Below, in pieces: positions 34,459-43,779 of a stretch of 64,000 nt of DNA. The notes beneath the pieces are model-generated. The model saw nothing but the letters and a program-made list of their open reading frames with translations, did no database searches and was not told the origin of the DNA. Source of the stretch: Pseudomonadota bacterium (GTDB lineage Bacteria > Pseudomonadota > Alphaproteobacteria > Reyranellales > Reyranellaceae); assembly GCA_018242505.1 (NCBI GenBank), contig JAFEBU010000027.1, positions 1 to 64,000 on the forward strand. Direction: 5' to 3'. Both the position numbers and the translations under genes were made by a program. How positions within the stretch are numbered: the stretch's first letter is position 1; each line of letters starts with the position of its first letter.

Positions 34459-35837
34459 TCGTCTCAAACCGCGTACCGATTCCCAAGTCGCGCGGTGCGT
34501 CGGCGGGCGGCCTCACGGTGGCGCTGCGCGACCTGCTGACGCCGGGCACCATGTGGTTCGGCTGGAGCGGACGGCTGTCGGCCGACCCATCGCTGCAACC
34601 GTCGCTGGTCGAGGCGCGCGGCGTCACCTACGCCACCATCGACCTCAAGTCGGAGATCTATCGCGGCTTCTATGTCGGGTTCGCCAACGGTGCCCTGTGG
34701 CCGCTGCTGCATTTCCGGCTGGGACTGATGCAGTATCGCCGCGAGGACTATGAGGACTATCTGGCCGTCAACCAGACCTTCGCCGAATCGCTGACCCAGG
34801 TGGTCCAGCCCGACGACACGGTCTGGGCGCACGACTATCATCTCGTTCCGCTCGCGCGCATGCTGCGCCAGCAGGGTTTTCGCGGACCACTCGGCTTTTT
34901 CCTGCACGTCCCGTTCGTGCCGCCCTCGATGCTCGAGGCGCTGCCGGTCGGTCGCGAATTGGTGGCCGACCTGTGCGCCTACGATCTGGTCGGTTTCCAG
35001 ACCGAGGAGCACGCGCGCGACTTTCGCGATTGCGCCCAGCGCCTGCTCGGTGCGACCGTGAAAGGCGAGTGGGTGCGGCTGAATGGGCGCAGCATGCGCG
35101 CCTTCGCCGATCCAATCGGCATCGATGCCGAGGCCTTCCACCATGACGCCGAGCGTGCTGCAAACGACGCGCTGGTGAAACGCGTCGCCGGCAGCCTGGC
35201 CGGCCGCGCGCTCGCCATCGGCGTCGACCGTATGGACTACTCGAAGGGTTTGCCGCAGCGCTTCGAGGCCTACGGCCGGCTGTTCGAGCGCCATCCCGAG
35301 CACCGTCGCCACGTTCACTTCCTGCAGATCTGTCCACGCTCGCGCGAGGAGGTCGACGAATATCGCAAGCTCCGGATCGAGCTCGACCGCCTCACAGGCC
35401 GCATCAACGGTCGCTTTTCGGAGTTCGACTGGACGCCGTTGCGCTACAGCGCGCGGGCGGCGCCGCGCTCCACGTTGGCCGGCCTCTATCGCATCGGCCG
35501 CATCGGCCTGGTGACGCCGCTGCGTGACGGCATGAACCTGGTCGCCAAGGAGTTCATCGCCGCCCAGGCTGACGACGATCCGGGTGTGCTGGTCCTGTCG
35601 CAGTTCGCGGGCGCGGCGCAGGAGCTGACCGAAGCGCTGATCATCAATCCGTTCGACCCCGACGCCATCGCCGACGCCATGCACCAGGCCCTGATCATGC
35701 CGGCGACCGAGCGCAAGGAACGCCATCAGGCGCTCAAGGAAAAGGTGTTCCGCAACACCGCGCAGACCTATTGCACGAGCTTCATGGAGGCGCTGTTGTC
35801 GATCGGGACCTCGTCGGTGCCGCGCGCCGTCGCCTGA
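34443..35837 (+). CDS. otsA: Alpha,alpha-trehalose-phosphate synthase (UDP-forming)
   Basis: A 464-aa GT20 enzyme that makes trehalose 6-phosphate from glucose 6-phosphate and UDP-glucose (EC 2.4.1.15). Motifs: [65 protein letters not shown] and [19 protein letters not shown] chose ATG 34443, preceded by GGGAGGAAGGCC, inside the end of the GH15 gene. The operon otsB-GH15-otsA can synthesise trehalose, probably for osmotic or desiccation stress. Confidence 0.95.
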   Translation: MARLIIVSNRVPIPKSRGASAGGLTVALRDLLTPGTMWFGWSGRLSADPSLQPSLVEARGVTYATIDLKSEIYRGFYVGFANGALWPLLHFRLGLMQYRREDYEDYLAVNQTFAESLTQVVQPDDTVWAHDYHLVPLARMLRQQGFRGPLGFFLHVPFVPPSMLEALPVGRELVADLCAYDLVGFQTEEHARDFRDCAQRLLGATVKGEWVRLNGRSMRAFADPIGIDAEAFHHDAERAANDALVKRVAGSLAGRALAIGVDRMDYSKGLPQRFEAYGRLFERHPEHRRHVHFLQICPRSREEVDEYRKLRIELDRLTGRINGRFSEFDWTPLRYSARAAPRSTLAGLYRIGRIGLVTPLRDGMNLVAKEFIAAQADDDPGVLVLSQFAGAAQELTEALIINPFDPDAIADAMHQALIMPATERKERHQALKEKVFRNTAQTYCTSFMEALLSIGTSSVPRAVA

Positions 35838-35839
35838 TA

Positions 35840-36316
35840 TCAGCCGCCAGGTCCGAAGGGCGGCGGATAGACCGCCCGGCCCTGACCCGCCTGGACATCA
35901 GCCTCGAGTTCGAGTGTCTTGAAGGTGCGGCCTCGAAATGGCGCGTCTCCAGCAGGGCCGCCTTTCCGGCCGGGAAGCCGAAGCGGATGGCAATCCGCGA
36001 TGGCCAAGCGCCCCTGCCAACCACCCTTGCGTGCCGCGCGCAGCCGGCGCGCATCAGGCCACGACCGATTCCCTGCCGCTGTCCGAGAGCGACGGCCATT
36101 GGTGCCAGCGCCAGCGCGCGGAGGCGACGGCCGCTGATTGTGACCGCCACCTTGCTGAGCAAATGGCCAACGATCGCCGTGTTCTCGAGCGCCACCAATT
36201 CGGTCGAAGCCAAGCCATCGTTGCGGAGGGTCGAAATCAGCCGCGGTTCATCGGGGCCGTCGAAAGCCTTGTCGTTCAAATGTCGGATCGCGCGGGTGTT
36301 GGATTCGCACCGTCAT
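35840..36316 (-). pseudogene. Frameshifted GNAT N-acetyltransferase gene
   Basis: In minus-strand order one reads MTVRIQ from ATG 36316, then in another frame IRHLNDKAFDGPDE, LISTLRNDGLASTELVALEN, AIVGHLL, LALAPMAV and RQGIGRGLMRAG (the acetyl-CoA loop). The frame changes again to GRTFKTLELEADV and AVYPPPFGPGG before a stop at 35840. This order matches YhbS-type GNAT enzymes. At least two frame changes separate the parts. It begins 3 bp after the otsA stop, convergent. Confidence 0.75.
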
Positions 36317-36340
36317 CGCACAACTGACGAGGGCGCAGGA

Positions 36341-36955
36341 TCACCACATCGTCTTGGCGGCGCGGCTCGCCCATTCGCGATCGTAGATTTCACCGCCAAC
36401 CTGTTGCTGACTGAGCGCGGCAAGGATCTGCCCCGCCGTCGGCAGGGTCCTGGGGTCGACGTGTCGGGCCGGATTCCACAATTCGGATCTCACCAGAGCA
36501 CGGGCACACTGGAAGTAGATCGTCTCGACGGTCATCACCATGACCGAACGCGGGGCCTTCTCCTCGACGGCAAAGGAGGCAAGGAGCGAGGGCTCGACGC
36601 TGAGATGGGCGCGGCCGTTCACGCGCAACGTGTTGCCATGCCCGGGAATGAGGAAGAGGAGCGCCACGCGCGGGTCGCGCACGATATTGCGCAGCGAGTC
36701 GATCCTGTTGTTGCCGCGCCGGTCGGGCAGCATCAGCGTCCGCTCGTCGTGGATGCGCACAAAACCCGGCTTGTCGCCGCGTGGGGAGCAATCGAGCCCT
36801 TCCGGTCCGCCGGTTGCCAGCACCGCGAACGGCCAAGCCTCGATGTAGGCGCGGTAATGTGGCGTGACATAACCGACCTCCTTTACGGTGGAGGCCTCGT
36901 TCGGCTGGCCATACAGCGCCTCGAGCTCGGCGACAGTTGTTATCTTGTCCGGCAT
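36341..36955 (-). CDS. PPOX-class FMN flavoprotein (pyridoxamine phosphate oxidase-like, MSMEG_1061 type)
   Basis: A 204-aa split-barrel flavoprotein. It reads ITTVAELEALYGQPNEASTV, then YIEAWPFAVLATGGPEGLDC-SPRGDKPGFVRI, DRRGNNRIDSLRNIVRDPRV and LIPGHGNTLRVNGRAHL, typical FMN-binding features of this group. Start ATG 36955 has AGGA upstream; ATG 36967, which overlaps the CoA-transferase stop as ATGA, is also possible. It is third in an operon after a hydrolase and a CoA-transferase. The physiological substrate is unknown. Confidence 0.87.
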   Translation of the reverse strand: MPDKITTVAELEALYGQPNEASTVKEVGYVTPHYRAYIEAWPFAVLATGGPEGLDCSPRGDKPGFVRIHDERTLMLPDRRGNNRIDSLRNIVRDPRVALLFLIPGHGNTLRVNGRAHLSVEPSLLASFAVEEKAPRSVMVMTVETIYFQCARALVRSELWNPARHVDPRTLPTAGQILAALSQQQVGGEIYDREWASRAAKTMW

Positions 36956-36963
36956 TGAAGTCC

Positions 36964-38343
36964 TCATGCAGCCCACCGCGCCGGCGACGTGCCGAGCGGT
37001 TCTGCGGGCTTGGCGTAGAAAGCGGGAGTGTCGCTGAGCTGTATGACGGGTTTGAGATGGCGCAGGTGGCCGAGCGGGCCGTCGCTTTCCATCAGGAGCC
37101 CGGTGAGCTCTGAGTCCGGCAGATCGGCCATGCCGGCACTTGCATCGACGGTCCCCAGGGTCGCGAGCCACTGGGCGACCTGCACCAGCGACACGCGCAC
37201 CAGCCAGGAGCCACCCTGCTCGATCCGGCGGGCGAGAGCGACCATGGCGCCCAGCGCACCGAGATAGCCGGCGATATAATCAAGGGCTTGCACCGGCAGG
37301 TTGCGCGGGGCGGCCAGCGAGCCCTGCGTGGCGGCAAGTCCCGTGACGTTCTGCACGATCGAATCGAAGCCGCGCCGCAAGGCCCAGGGGCCTTCATGAC
37401 CATAGGCGCAGATGCTGACGCAGACGATGCCGGGCCGTAACGCCGCCACCTGCTCCGGCGCAAAGCCGCGCGCGGCCAGCGTGCCGGGTCGATAGCCCTG
37501 GGTGAAAATGTCGGCCTCGCGAATTAACGCCTTCAGGGTCTCCACGCCCGATCCGTCGCGCAGGTCGACCCAGGCGCAGCGCTTGCCGTGGCCGGTGTCC
37601 ATCAGGAGTTCGGTTTGATAGGGCAGATGAGGGGCCACGACATGCAGCACTTCGGCGCCGTTCTCGGCCAGTACGCGCCCGCTGGTGGGGCCGGCCAGCA
37701 CGCGGGTGAGATCGAGTACACGCACGCCTGACAGTGGCCGATCGCCTTTCCGCAACGGCTGCGCCGGTGCCTCGCCGATCTTCACCAGATCGATCAGCGG
37801 CAGGCGGGCGACGGCGATGCCGTGCGGATGGGCATTCCACTCCTCGCGGCTGCGAGTCAGGCCGCCGACGCAGTTGCCGGAGGCGATCGCCTCTTCGAGT
37901 GCGAGGCCGTCCCATTTCGCCACCGCTGAGGCGAGCGCTTCGCGGCTGTCGGTTGTGGCGCCCGCGATGCGAAGCGCGCCCGCACGGTGATGGGCGTGAT
38001 TGGTATGGATGAACATGTGCCGGCCATCCCGTGTCGGATAGTGGCCGGTGAGCGGATCCCACGAGACCGGCTTCTCGCCGTTGCGCCGAACGTAGGTGTT
38101 GGAGCGGAGCGACGCGGCCGCGGCGTGGCGGTCGATGCTCACCGCTTGTGGCCTGCCGGTGCGCAAGCGCCAAAGATCGGACACGGCAAGCCCCACGGCG
38201 CCCAACGCGGCGGCGCCGGCCTCGGCGATGCGCCAGGGCGTGCAGAAGACAGGATCGCCGCCGCTGTCGAAGGTGAGCCTGTCGTCGGCACGTTTCTCTC
38301 GGCCGAGCAGCGCCAGAATGTCGTGGCTCAGGCGTTCGCTCAT
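36964..38343 (-). CDS. CaiB/BaiF-type (family III) CoA-transferase
   Basis: A 459-aa family III CoA-transferase homologue. The C-terminal two thirds shows the canonical core: PLSGVRVLDLTRVLAGPTSGRVLAENGAEVLHV, then RCAWVDLRDGSGVETLKALI, ADIFTQGYRPGTLAARGF, CVSICAYGHEGPW and RGFDSIVQNVTG. The N-terminal 190 residues form an extra, less typical segment (PTRDGRHMFIHTNHAHHR), so it may be a partially duplicated form. It is coupled by ATGA overlap to the upstream hydrolase gene. The donor and acceptor acids are unknown. Confidence 0.88.
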   Translation of the reverse strand: MSERLSHDILALLGREKRADDRLTFDSGGDPVFCTPWRIAEAGAAALGAVGLAVSDLWRLRTGRPQAVSIDRHAAAASLRSNTYVRRNGEKPVSWDPLTGHYPTRDGRHMFIHTNHAHHRAGALRIAGATTDSREALASAVAKWDGLALEEAIASGNCVGGLTRSREEWNAHPHGIAVARLPLIDLVKIGEAPAQPLRKGDRPLSGVRVLDLTRVLAGPTSGRVLAENGAEVLHVVAPHLPYQTELLMDTGHGKRCAWVDLRDGSGVETLKALIREADIFTQGYRPGTLAARGFAPEQVAALRPGIVCVSICAYGHEGPWALRRGFDSIVQNVTGLAATQGSLAAPRNLPVQALDYIAGYLGALGAMVALARRIEQGGSWLVRVSLVQVAQWLATLGTVDASAGMADLPDSELTGLLMESDGPLGHLRHLKPVIQLSDTPAFYAKPAEPLGTSPARWAA

Positions 38344-39053
38344 GAGCTCGCCATGATCCGGGTCAAGAGCGCCATCAACACGTCAGGGCAGGTGATGTGC
38401 GGATTGTGGCTGGCATCGATCTCGTCATAGGTCCAGCCGGCCTCGCTCTTGGCACGCTCGCCGAACTGTCGAAACACGTCGCCCGGCCCGTTCTTCTTTG
38501 CGTAGATGTAATGGCGTGGAGGCGGCGGCTCCCGCGACTCGAGCCGGATCTTCTGCTCGAAGGTTTTGATCGGCTGAGGCCGCCGTCGCGGGCCTGCCCA
38601 GGCGACATCTTCGGGAGCGGTGTCGGGCGGCATGGGATTGATCGGGATTCTCCAGCCATCGCCTTCCTCGGTCGCACCAGCCCGCATATTCGTCGCCGCC
38701 TTGGGCACGACGAGGTCGAACAGGCTTTGCCCGTCCTTGGGCACGAAGGCGTCGAGATAGATGACGCGGCGGATGCGGCTGCGCGCCTTGTCGGCGACGC
38801 CGGTCGCCACCATGCCGCCGTAGGAGTGGCCGAGCAGGGTGACGTCCGTGAGGTCTTCGAACTCGAGTGCGTTGATCACGTCCTCGATGTGCGTCGAGAG
38901 GTCGACGTCACGGTGTGCCAAATGGGCGCGGTGGCCAAGGCCGGTATAGGTCGGCGAAAAGAACTCGTGGCCGGCGGAGTGCAACAGCGGCCGCATCTTT
39001 TTCCAGGCCCAAGCTGCCGACCAGGCGCCATGCGCCAAAACAATAGTTGCCAT
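38340..39053 (-). CDS. Alpha/beta hydrolase (esterase-like)
   Basis: A 237-aa hydrolase of the salicylate-esterase-like group. It starts MATIVLAHGAWSAAWAWKKM (oxyanion region HGAW). The nucleophile Ser is in LLGHSYGGMVATGVADKA, an Asp in VIYLDAFVPKDGQS, and His in IDASHNPHITCP. ATG 39053 follows GAGGAAGGAATG. The longer open frame is not protein-like. Its stop overlaps the CoA-transferase start. First gene of a hydrolase/CoA-transferase/flavoprotein operon. Confidence 0.9.
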   Translation of the reverse strand: MATIVLAHGAWSAAWAWKKMRPLLHSAGHEFFSPTYTGLGHRAHLAHRDVDLSTHIEDVINALEFEDLTDVTLLGHSYGGMVATGVADKARSRIRRVIYLDAFVPKDGQSLFDLVVPKAATNMRAGATEEGDGWRIPINPMPPDTAPEDVAWAGPRRRPQPIKTFEQKIRLESREPPPPRHYIYAKKNGPGDVFRQFGERAKSEAGWTYDEIDASHNPHITCPDVLMALLTRIMASS

Positions 39054-39124
39054 GTCATTCCTTCCTCGCACTGGCGGCGACTTCTCACAAATGCTACTAC
39101 GAAGCACTCGCAATAGCGTGAACC

Positions 39125-39424
39125 ATGCCCGATCAGACCATCCTTCGGACACGCACAATAGCATTGGGTGATGCGCCGGTGGGCTTTCGCGGCCAGATCG
39201 TTGCGCTCGACGTGAATGTGGCGTCTGGCGCCGGCTTGCCTGGGCTGGAACTGGAGCGGCGGCTGATCGAGCTCGGCTTCGTCGAAGGCGCGAAAGTGGA
39301 GTTGCTGCATCAGGGCCTGTTTGGTGGCGATCCCATTGCCGTGCGTGTCGCAGCTTCGACCATCGCCTTGCGCCGGCGCGAAGCGATGGCGGTGATTGCC
39401 GTTGCTGGAGAAAGTGTGCCGTGA
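39125..39424 (+). CDS. feoA: Ferrous iron transport protein A
   Basis: A 99-aa SH3-like FeoA. Recognisable parts are ALGDAPVGFRGQIVALDV, LERRLIELGFVEGAKVELLHQG and DPIAVRVAASTIALRRREA, which follow the FeoA core. It overlaps feoB by 4 bp (GTGA). FeoA assists the FeoB permease at the inner membrane. It is divergent from the hydrolase operon with 71 bp between; I could not identify a convincing Fur or Irr box there. Confidence 0.92.
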   Translation: MPDQTILRTRTIALGDAPVGFRGQIVALDVNVASGAGLPGLELERRLIELGFVEGAKVELLHQGLFGGDPIAVRVAASTIALRRREAMAVIAVAGESVP

Positions 39425-41340
39425 ACGGCACGGTGGACGTCGTACCCCCTCCGGCAGCATCGGCTTCGCTGTCGTCACAGTCGGTGCCGGTCGTTGCTCT
39501 GGTGGGAAATCCCAATTGTGGCAAGACCGCCCTCTTCAATGCGTTGACCGGCAGCCGGCAGAAGGTCGCCAACTATCCCGGCGTCACGGTCGAGAAGAAG
39601 ACCGGCCAGCTCACGACGCCCGCCGGCCGCACGATCAGGCTCGTCGATCTGCCGGGCACCTATTCGCTGCGGGCCCGCTCGCCGGATGAGGAAATCACCC
39701 GCGATGTGGTGCTGGGCCGGCTGGCGAGCGACGTCACGCCCGACCTGATCATCTGCGTGGCCGACGCCTCGAACCTGCGCCTGGCGCTGCGTTTGGCGCT
39801 CGAGCTGAAGCAGGTCGGCCGGCCGGTGCTGCTGTCGCTCAACATGATGGATATTGCTCGCAAGCGCGGCATCGACATCGATCTTGCAAAGCTTGCCGCC
39901 GAGTTAGGCATCCCCGTCGTGAGCTCCATCGCCGTGCGTCGCGGCGGCACCGACGCCCTGTTGGCCGAGCTTGATCGCGTTCTTGGGCGCCGTGTCGAAG
40001 GTGGCCCGGCCGATTGGCATACGCCCGATGCCGGTGAGTTGCGCGCCGCACAACGCGAAGCCGATCGCCTGCTGAAGCTTGCCATGAGCAACGAAGGCCG
40101 GCTCGATCCCGGCACGGCGAGGGCCGACGCCATCCTGCTCCATCCGGTCGCTGGCATCGTCATCCTGCTCGCAATCCTGTTCGTGATGTTCCAGGCCGTG
40201 TTCGCTTGGGCGCAGCCGTTGATGGACCTGATCTCCGACGGCTTCTCCTGGTTCGGTGCGCTGGTCGGCAGTGCCCCGTTGCCGGAGATCCTGCGCAGCT
40301 TCCTGAAGGATGGCGTGATCGCGGGGGTGGGCAGCGTGATCGTGTTCCTGCCGCAGATCGTGATCCTGTTCTTCTTCATCCTGGTCCTGGAAGACCTGGG
40401 CTACATGGCCCGGGCGGCCTTCCTGATGGACAAGATCATGGGCGGCGCGGGTCTCCATGGCCGTGCGTTCATTCCGCTGCTGTCCTCGTTCGCCTGCGCC
40501 ATTCCCGGCATCATGGCCACGCGCGTGATCGACGATCGCCGCGACCGGCTCACCACCATCCTGGTGGCTCCGCTGATGACCTGCTCGGCGCGCATTCCGG
40601 TCTATACGCTGATCATCTCCGCGTTCATTCCCGACCGCGAGATCTGGGGCTTCGCGGGGCTGCAGGGCTTGGTGATGTTCGGTCTCTATGCCTGCGGCAT
40701 CCTGGGAGCGCTCGCGGTATCTTTCGTGGCCAAGCGTCTCTTCTGGCGCAGCAATGCCGGCGAGCCCTTCATGCTCGAGCTGCCGGACTACAAGATCCCG
40801 CAGGCGAAGAGCCTGGTAATCGGCATCTGGACCCGGGCACTCGCCTTCCTGAAGCGCGCCGGCACGACCATCCTTGCGATGATGGTCCTGATCTGGGTGC
40901 TGGCGTCCTTCCCGACCGCGCCGCAGGGAGCGACGGAGCCCGCCATCGACTACAGCTTTGCCGCCATGATCGGCCATGCAATCGAGCCCGTGACTCAACC
41001 GCTGGGCTTCAATTGGCAGATCAACGTGGCGCTGATCCCGGGCATGGCGGCGCGCGAGGTGGCGGTTGGCGCGCTCGGCACGATCTACGCCATCGACGGC
41101 GGTGCGGAGGCGGCCGATAAGATCGGCCATGCGCTGGCCGGCCAATGGAGCCTTGCAACCGCCCTTGCCATGCTGGCCTGGTACATTTTTGCGCCGCAGT
41201 GCGCTTCGACGCTGGCCGTCATCCGCCGCGAGACCGGCAGCTGGAAGTGGATGGCGGTGACCTTCTTCTACATGCTGGCGCTGGCCTACGTCGCGGCGCT
41301 GCTGGTCTTCCAGGTGGCCGTGGCGCTCGGTTCCGGCTGA
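39421..41340 (+). CDS. feoB: Ferrous iron transport protein B (GTPase-permease)
   Basis: A 639-aa Fe(II) transporter. The G domain has G1 VGNPNCGKT (29-36), G2/G3 ANYPGVTVEKK and VDLPGTYSL, and G4-like LNMMD. The membrane part includes the two Gate motifs, seen in FIPLLSSFACAIPGIMATRV and MTCSARIPVYTLIISAFIP. It starts at GTG 39421 overlapping the feoA stop. The length is shorter than E. coli FeoB (773 aa) but normal for the shorter subclass. Iron uptake under low oxygen is the family role. Confidence 0.95.
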   Translation: MNGTVDVVPPPAASASLSSQSVPVVALVGNPNCGKTALFNALTGSRQKVANYPGVTVEKKTGQLTTPAGRTIRLVDLPGTYSLRARSPDEEITRDVVLGRLASDVTPDLIICVADASNLRLALRLALELKQVGRPVLLSLNMMDIARKRGIDIDLAKLAAELGIPVVSSIAVRRGGTDALLAELDRVLGRRVEGGPADWHTPDAGELRAAQREADRLLKLAMSNEGRLDPGTARADAILLHPVAGIVILLAILFVMFQAVFAWAQPLMDLISDGFSWFGALVGSAPLPEILRSFLKDGVIAGVGSVIVFLPQIVILFFFILVLEDLGYMARAAFLMDKIMGGAGLHGRAFIPLLSSFACAIPGIMATRVIDDRRDRLTTILVAPLMTCSARIPVYTLIISAFIPDREIWGFAGLQGLVMFGLYACGILGALAVSFVAKRLFWRSNAGEPFMLELPDYKIPQAKSLVIGIWTRALAFLKRAGTTILAMMVLIWVLASFPTAPQGATEPAIDYSFAAMIGHAIEPVTQPLGFNWQINVALIPGMAAREVAVGALGTIYAIDGGAEAADKIGHALAGQWSLATALAMLAWYIFAPQCASTLAVIRRETGSWKWMAVTFFYMLALAYVAALLVFQVAVALGSG

Positions 41341-41395
41341 ATCTCGGGCCATTTCGTCCACTGCGACGGGAAAGACGTTCGACAGCTTTTCTGCT

Positions 41396-41647
41396 ATGCG
41401 TTACGGCATCCTGCCGAGGGATGCGGCATGGGAGAAGTGGGTGAGTGAACCCAGCGTGAAGGGGCAGGTGCGGGCGTTGCTCGATCGGCTGCCGGACGAT
41501 TGCACTTTCGCCGACGTGCAACGGGCCATTGCGGTGCTTATGTGGCCCAAGCAGAAGGACGGCCGGCCTGCGGCACCGGAGCGTTTACCGGCGGATGAGG
41601 TGAAGCGCCGGCTGCGCGAGTGGTTGAAGTCGGAGAAGGGTAAATGA
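41396..41647 (+). CDS. Small protein of unknown function between feoB and a crotonase gene
   Basis: An 83-aa basic, mostly helical peptide (SVKGQVRALLDRLPDDCTFADV, DEVKRRLREWLKSEK). Its stop overlaps the start of the crotonase gene as ATGA, and it begins 55 bp after feoB. The position invites comparison with FeoC, but I do not see the FeoC Cys cluster or a clear winged-helix pattern. I do not recognise the family. Confidence 0.6.
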   Translation: MRYGILPRDAAWEKWVSEPSVKGQVRALLDRLPDDCTFADVQRAIAVLMWPKQKDGRPAAPERLPADEVKRRLREWLKSEKGK

Positions 41648-42459
41648 AGGATCGCGTTTCGATCGATCTGGAAGACGGTGTCGCTGATGTCCGGCTGATC
41701 CGTGACGACAAGATGAACGCGCTCGATCCGGCGATGTTCGAGGGCATTATCGAGGCCGGCGAGAAGCTTGCCGCCATGAAGGGCCTGCGTGCGGTCGTCC
41801 TGTCCGGGGAAGGCAAGGCGTTCTGCGCCGGCCTCGACATGGGAAGCTTCGCCGCCATGAAGGATGCCAAGGGCCAAGCGGGCGACAAGGTGCCGGGCGT
41901 GCGCGACCTCACCCGACGGACGCATGGCATCGCCAACCGACCGCAGCAATGCGCGTGGCTGTGGCGCAGCTTGCCCGTGCCGGTGATCGCCGCGGTGCAC
42001 GGCGTGGCGTTCGGTGGCGGATTCCAGATCGCCCTTGGCGCCGATATCCGCTACGCCACGGCCGACGCGCGCTTTTCGGTGATGGAGATCAAGTGGGGCC
42101 TTGTCCCCGACCTTGCCGGTACCCAACTCATGCGCCATCTCGCGCGTGAGGATATCGTACGCGAACTCACCTACACCGGCCGCATTTTCACCGGCGAAGA
42201 GGCCATGAAGCTGGGGTTCGTGACTCGGATCGCAGTCGATCCACGCGCCGCGGCCTTCGAGACCGCGCGCGAGATCGCCGCCAAGAGTCCCGATGCGATC
42301 CGGGCCGCCAAGCGCCTGCTCAACCTGGCCGTTGCGTCGGATGCCGCGGCCGGCCTGATGGCCGAATCGGTCGAGCAGCAGAAGTTGATTGGCGCACCCA
42401 ACCAGCTCGAGGCCGTGATGTCGAACCTGCAGAAGCGCGCCGCGAGCTACCAGGATTGA
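41644..42459 (+). CDS. Crotonase/enoyl-CoA hydratase family protein
   Basis: A 271-aa crotonase-fold enzyme. The oxyanion-hole segments are GKAFCAGLDMGSFA and VPVIAAVHGVAFGGGFQIAL, followed by GADIRYATADARFSVMEIKWG. The position of the second classical catalytic Glu of hydratases is occupied in PDLAGTQLMRHL by Asp-Leu-Ala, so the exact reaction may be isomerase, hydrolase or hydratase. It is coupled to the 83-aa gene upstream and followed after 4 bp by a glycosyltransferase gene. Confidence 0.9.
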   Translation: MKDRVSIDLEDGVADVRLIRDDKMNALDPAMFEGIIEAGEKLAAMKGLRAVVLSGEGKAFCAGLDMGSFAAMKDAKGQAGDKVPGVRDLTRRTHGIANRPQQCAWLWRSLPVPVIAAVHGVAFGGGFQIALGADIRYATADARFSVMEIKWGLVPDLAGTQLMRHLAREDIVRELTYTGRIFTGEEAMKLGFVTRIAVDPRAAAFETAREIAAKSPDAIRAAKRLLNLAVASDAAAGLMAESVEQQKLIGAPNQLEAVMSNLQKRAASYQD

Positions 42460-42463
42460 TGCG

Positions 42464-43732
42464 GTGAAGCCCAACGTCATTCTCATCGATCCGTCCCTGC
42501 GGTCCGCCGACGGACACCATCTCGGCGTTCTGGAGCGCTTCCGCACCGAGCTCGCCAGGCTGTGGCTCGGCAGCATTTCCCTCACCTCGGTCCATGCGTC
42601 GGACGAGCTCAATCGGCAGGCGGACCTTATCCCGACCTTCGAGAAATCGATTTACTATCGCACGGAGTGGACGCGGGAGGAGTTCTACGAAGGCGCGTCG
42701 AAGTTCTGCGGCGATCTGCGCTCCAAGCTGCGTGAGCTGCGCGTACGGCCCGACATCCTGATCTTCCCCGCTGCCGATCAGGCCACCGTGTTGGGACTGG
42801 CACAGTATCTCGATCGTCATGGACGGCGGCGGCCGCCCGATATCCTGTTGTGGCTGATGATGGCGCCGCATTATCGAAAGTCGATCGACGATCCGTCGGT
42901 GGCGCCACTGCTCGACGAATACGCCGAGGCTTTCGACGCTTTGCGCAGGACAGTTGCCGACGACACGCGCATCCATGTCTGCTGCGAAACGGAGGCAATG
43001 TCCGCCGCGTACCGGCCCTATGTCGGATTGCCGATCGAGACCGTTATCGTCCACAAGCTGATCGAGCGGCCAAGGGAGCGGCGCATTCGTCGGCCGGGGC
43101 AGCCGATACGGCTTGTCTGCGCCGGCAACGCCAACGCCGCCAAGGGGTACTCCCTGCTGGGTGATGCAATCGAGCGTCTCAACCGCGAGCGCAGCGATCT
43201 CGAATTCCTGATCCACGGCACGGTCGAGCAGACGGACTATCCGGAGGGCCGGCAGGAACTGCAGCGTCTGGCGGGTCTCGCGCCCAACGTGACGGTGCGG
43301 ACCGATATCCTTTCGACCGAAGAGTATCTCGCCTGGCTGGCGCAGGCCGACCTTCTGCTCCAGCCTTACGACCCTCAGGCCTATCGCACGCGCGGCTCGG
43401 GCGTCTTTGCCGAAGCTGTGAAGCTCGGCATTCCCGTTGTCGCCACGAAGGGCTGCGATTTTTCCCGTGCGGCGATCGAGCAGGGCAGGGCGGTTGGCGT
43501 GGAGGCTTTTTCTGCCGAAGGCTTGGCGCGTGCCGTTGGGATCGCAGCCGACCACCTCGACGAAATCTCCGCTCGCGCCACGCGGTTCGCGGAGAAAGCG
43601 GGCGCCGACAAGAACCTTGAGACACTGCTGGCGCGAACGGTAGCGGCAGCGGAAAGGCCGCGCGGCTGGCTGGACCGCAAGCTGAAGCGGTATCTCGGGG
43701 TGCGCGTTCCGGGCATCGCGGCACTTCCCTGA
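42464..43732 (+). CDS. GT-B glycosyltransferase (family 4-like)
   Basis: A 422-aa GT-B transferase starting at GTG 42464. The C-terminal domain reads IRLVCAGNANAAKGYSLLGD, then EEYLAWLAQADLLLQPYDPQ and GSGVFAEAVKLGIPVVATKG, typical of GT4/GT1 donor-binding regions. The N-terminal domain is divergent. It is unusual to see it directly after a crotonase gene (4 bp) with no other envelope genes nearby. Donor and acceptor unknown; it could act on an envelope or exported glycan. Confidence 0.83.
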   Translation: MKPNVILIDPSLRSADGHHLGVLERFRTELARLWLGSISLTSVHASDELNRQADLIPTFEKSIYYRTEWTREEFYEGASKFCGDLRSKLRELRVRPDILIFPAADQATVLGLAQYLDRHGRRRPPDILLWLMMAPHYRKSIDDPSVAPLLDEYAEAFDALRRTVADDTRIHVCCETEAMSAAYRPYVGLPIETVIVHKLIERPRERRIRRPGQPIRLVCAGNANAAKGYSLLGDAIERLNRERSDLEFLIHGTVEQTDYPEGRQELQRLAGLAPNVTVRTDILSTEEYLAWLAQADLLLQPYDPQAYRTRGSGVFAEAVKLGIPVVATKGCDFSRAAIEQGRAVGVEAFSAEGLARAVGIAADHLDEISARATRFAEKAGADKNLETLLARTVAAAERPRGWLDRKLKRYLGVRVPGIAALP

Positions 43733-43779
43733 CCAACGCGGAGATCGACGAACCGACGGTGGCTCTGCGCCAGACCGCC

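Noticed and set aside
39054..39124. A Fur or Irr box upstream of feoA
   Set aside because: I could not find a convincing palindrome or known box in these 71 bp.
41396..41647. FeoC
   Set aside because: Right place but no Cys cluster or clear winged-helix pattern; left as unknown.
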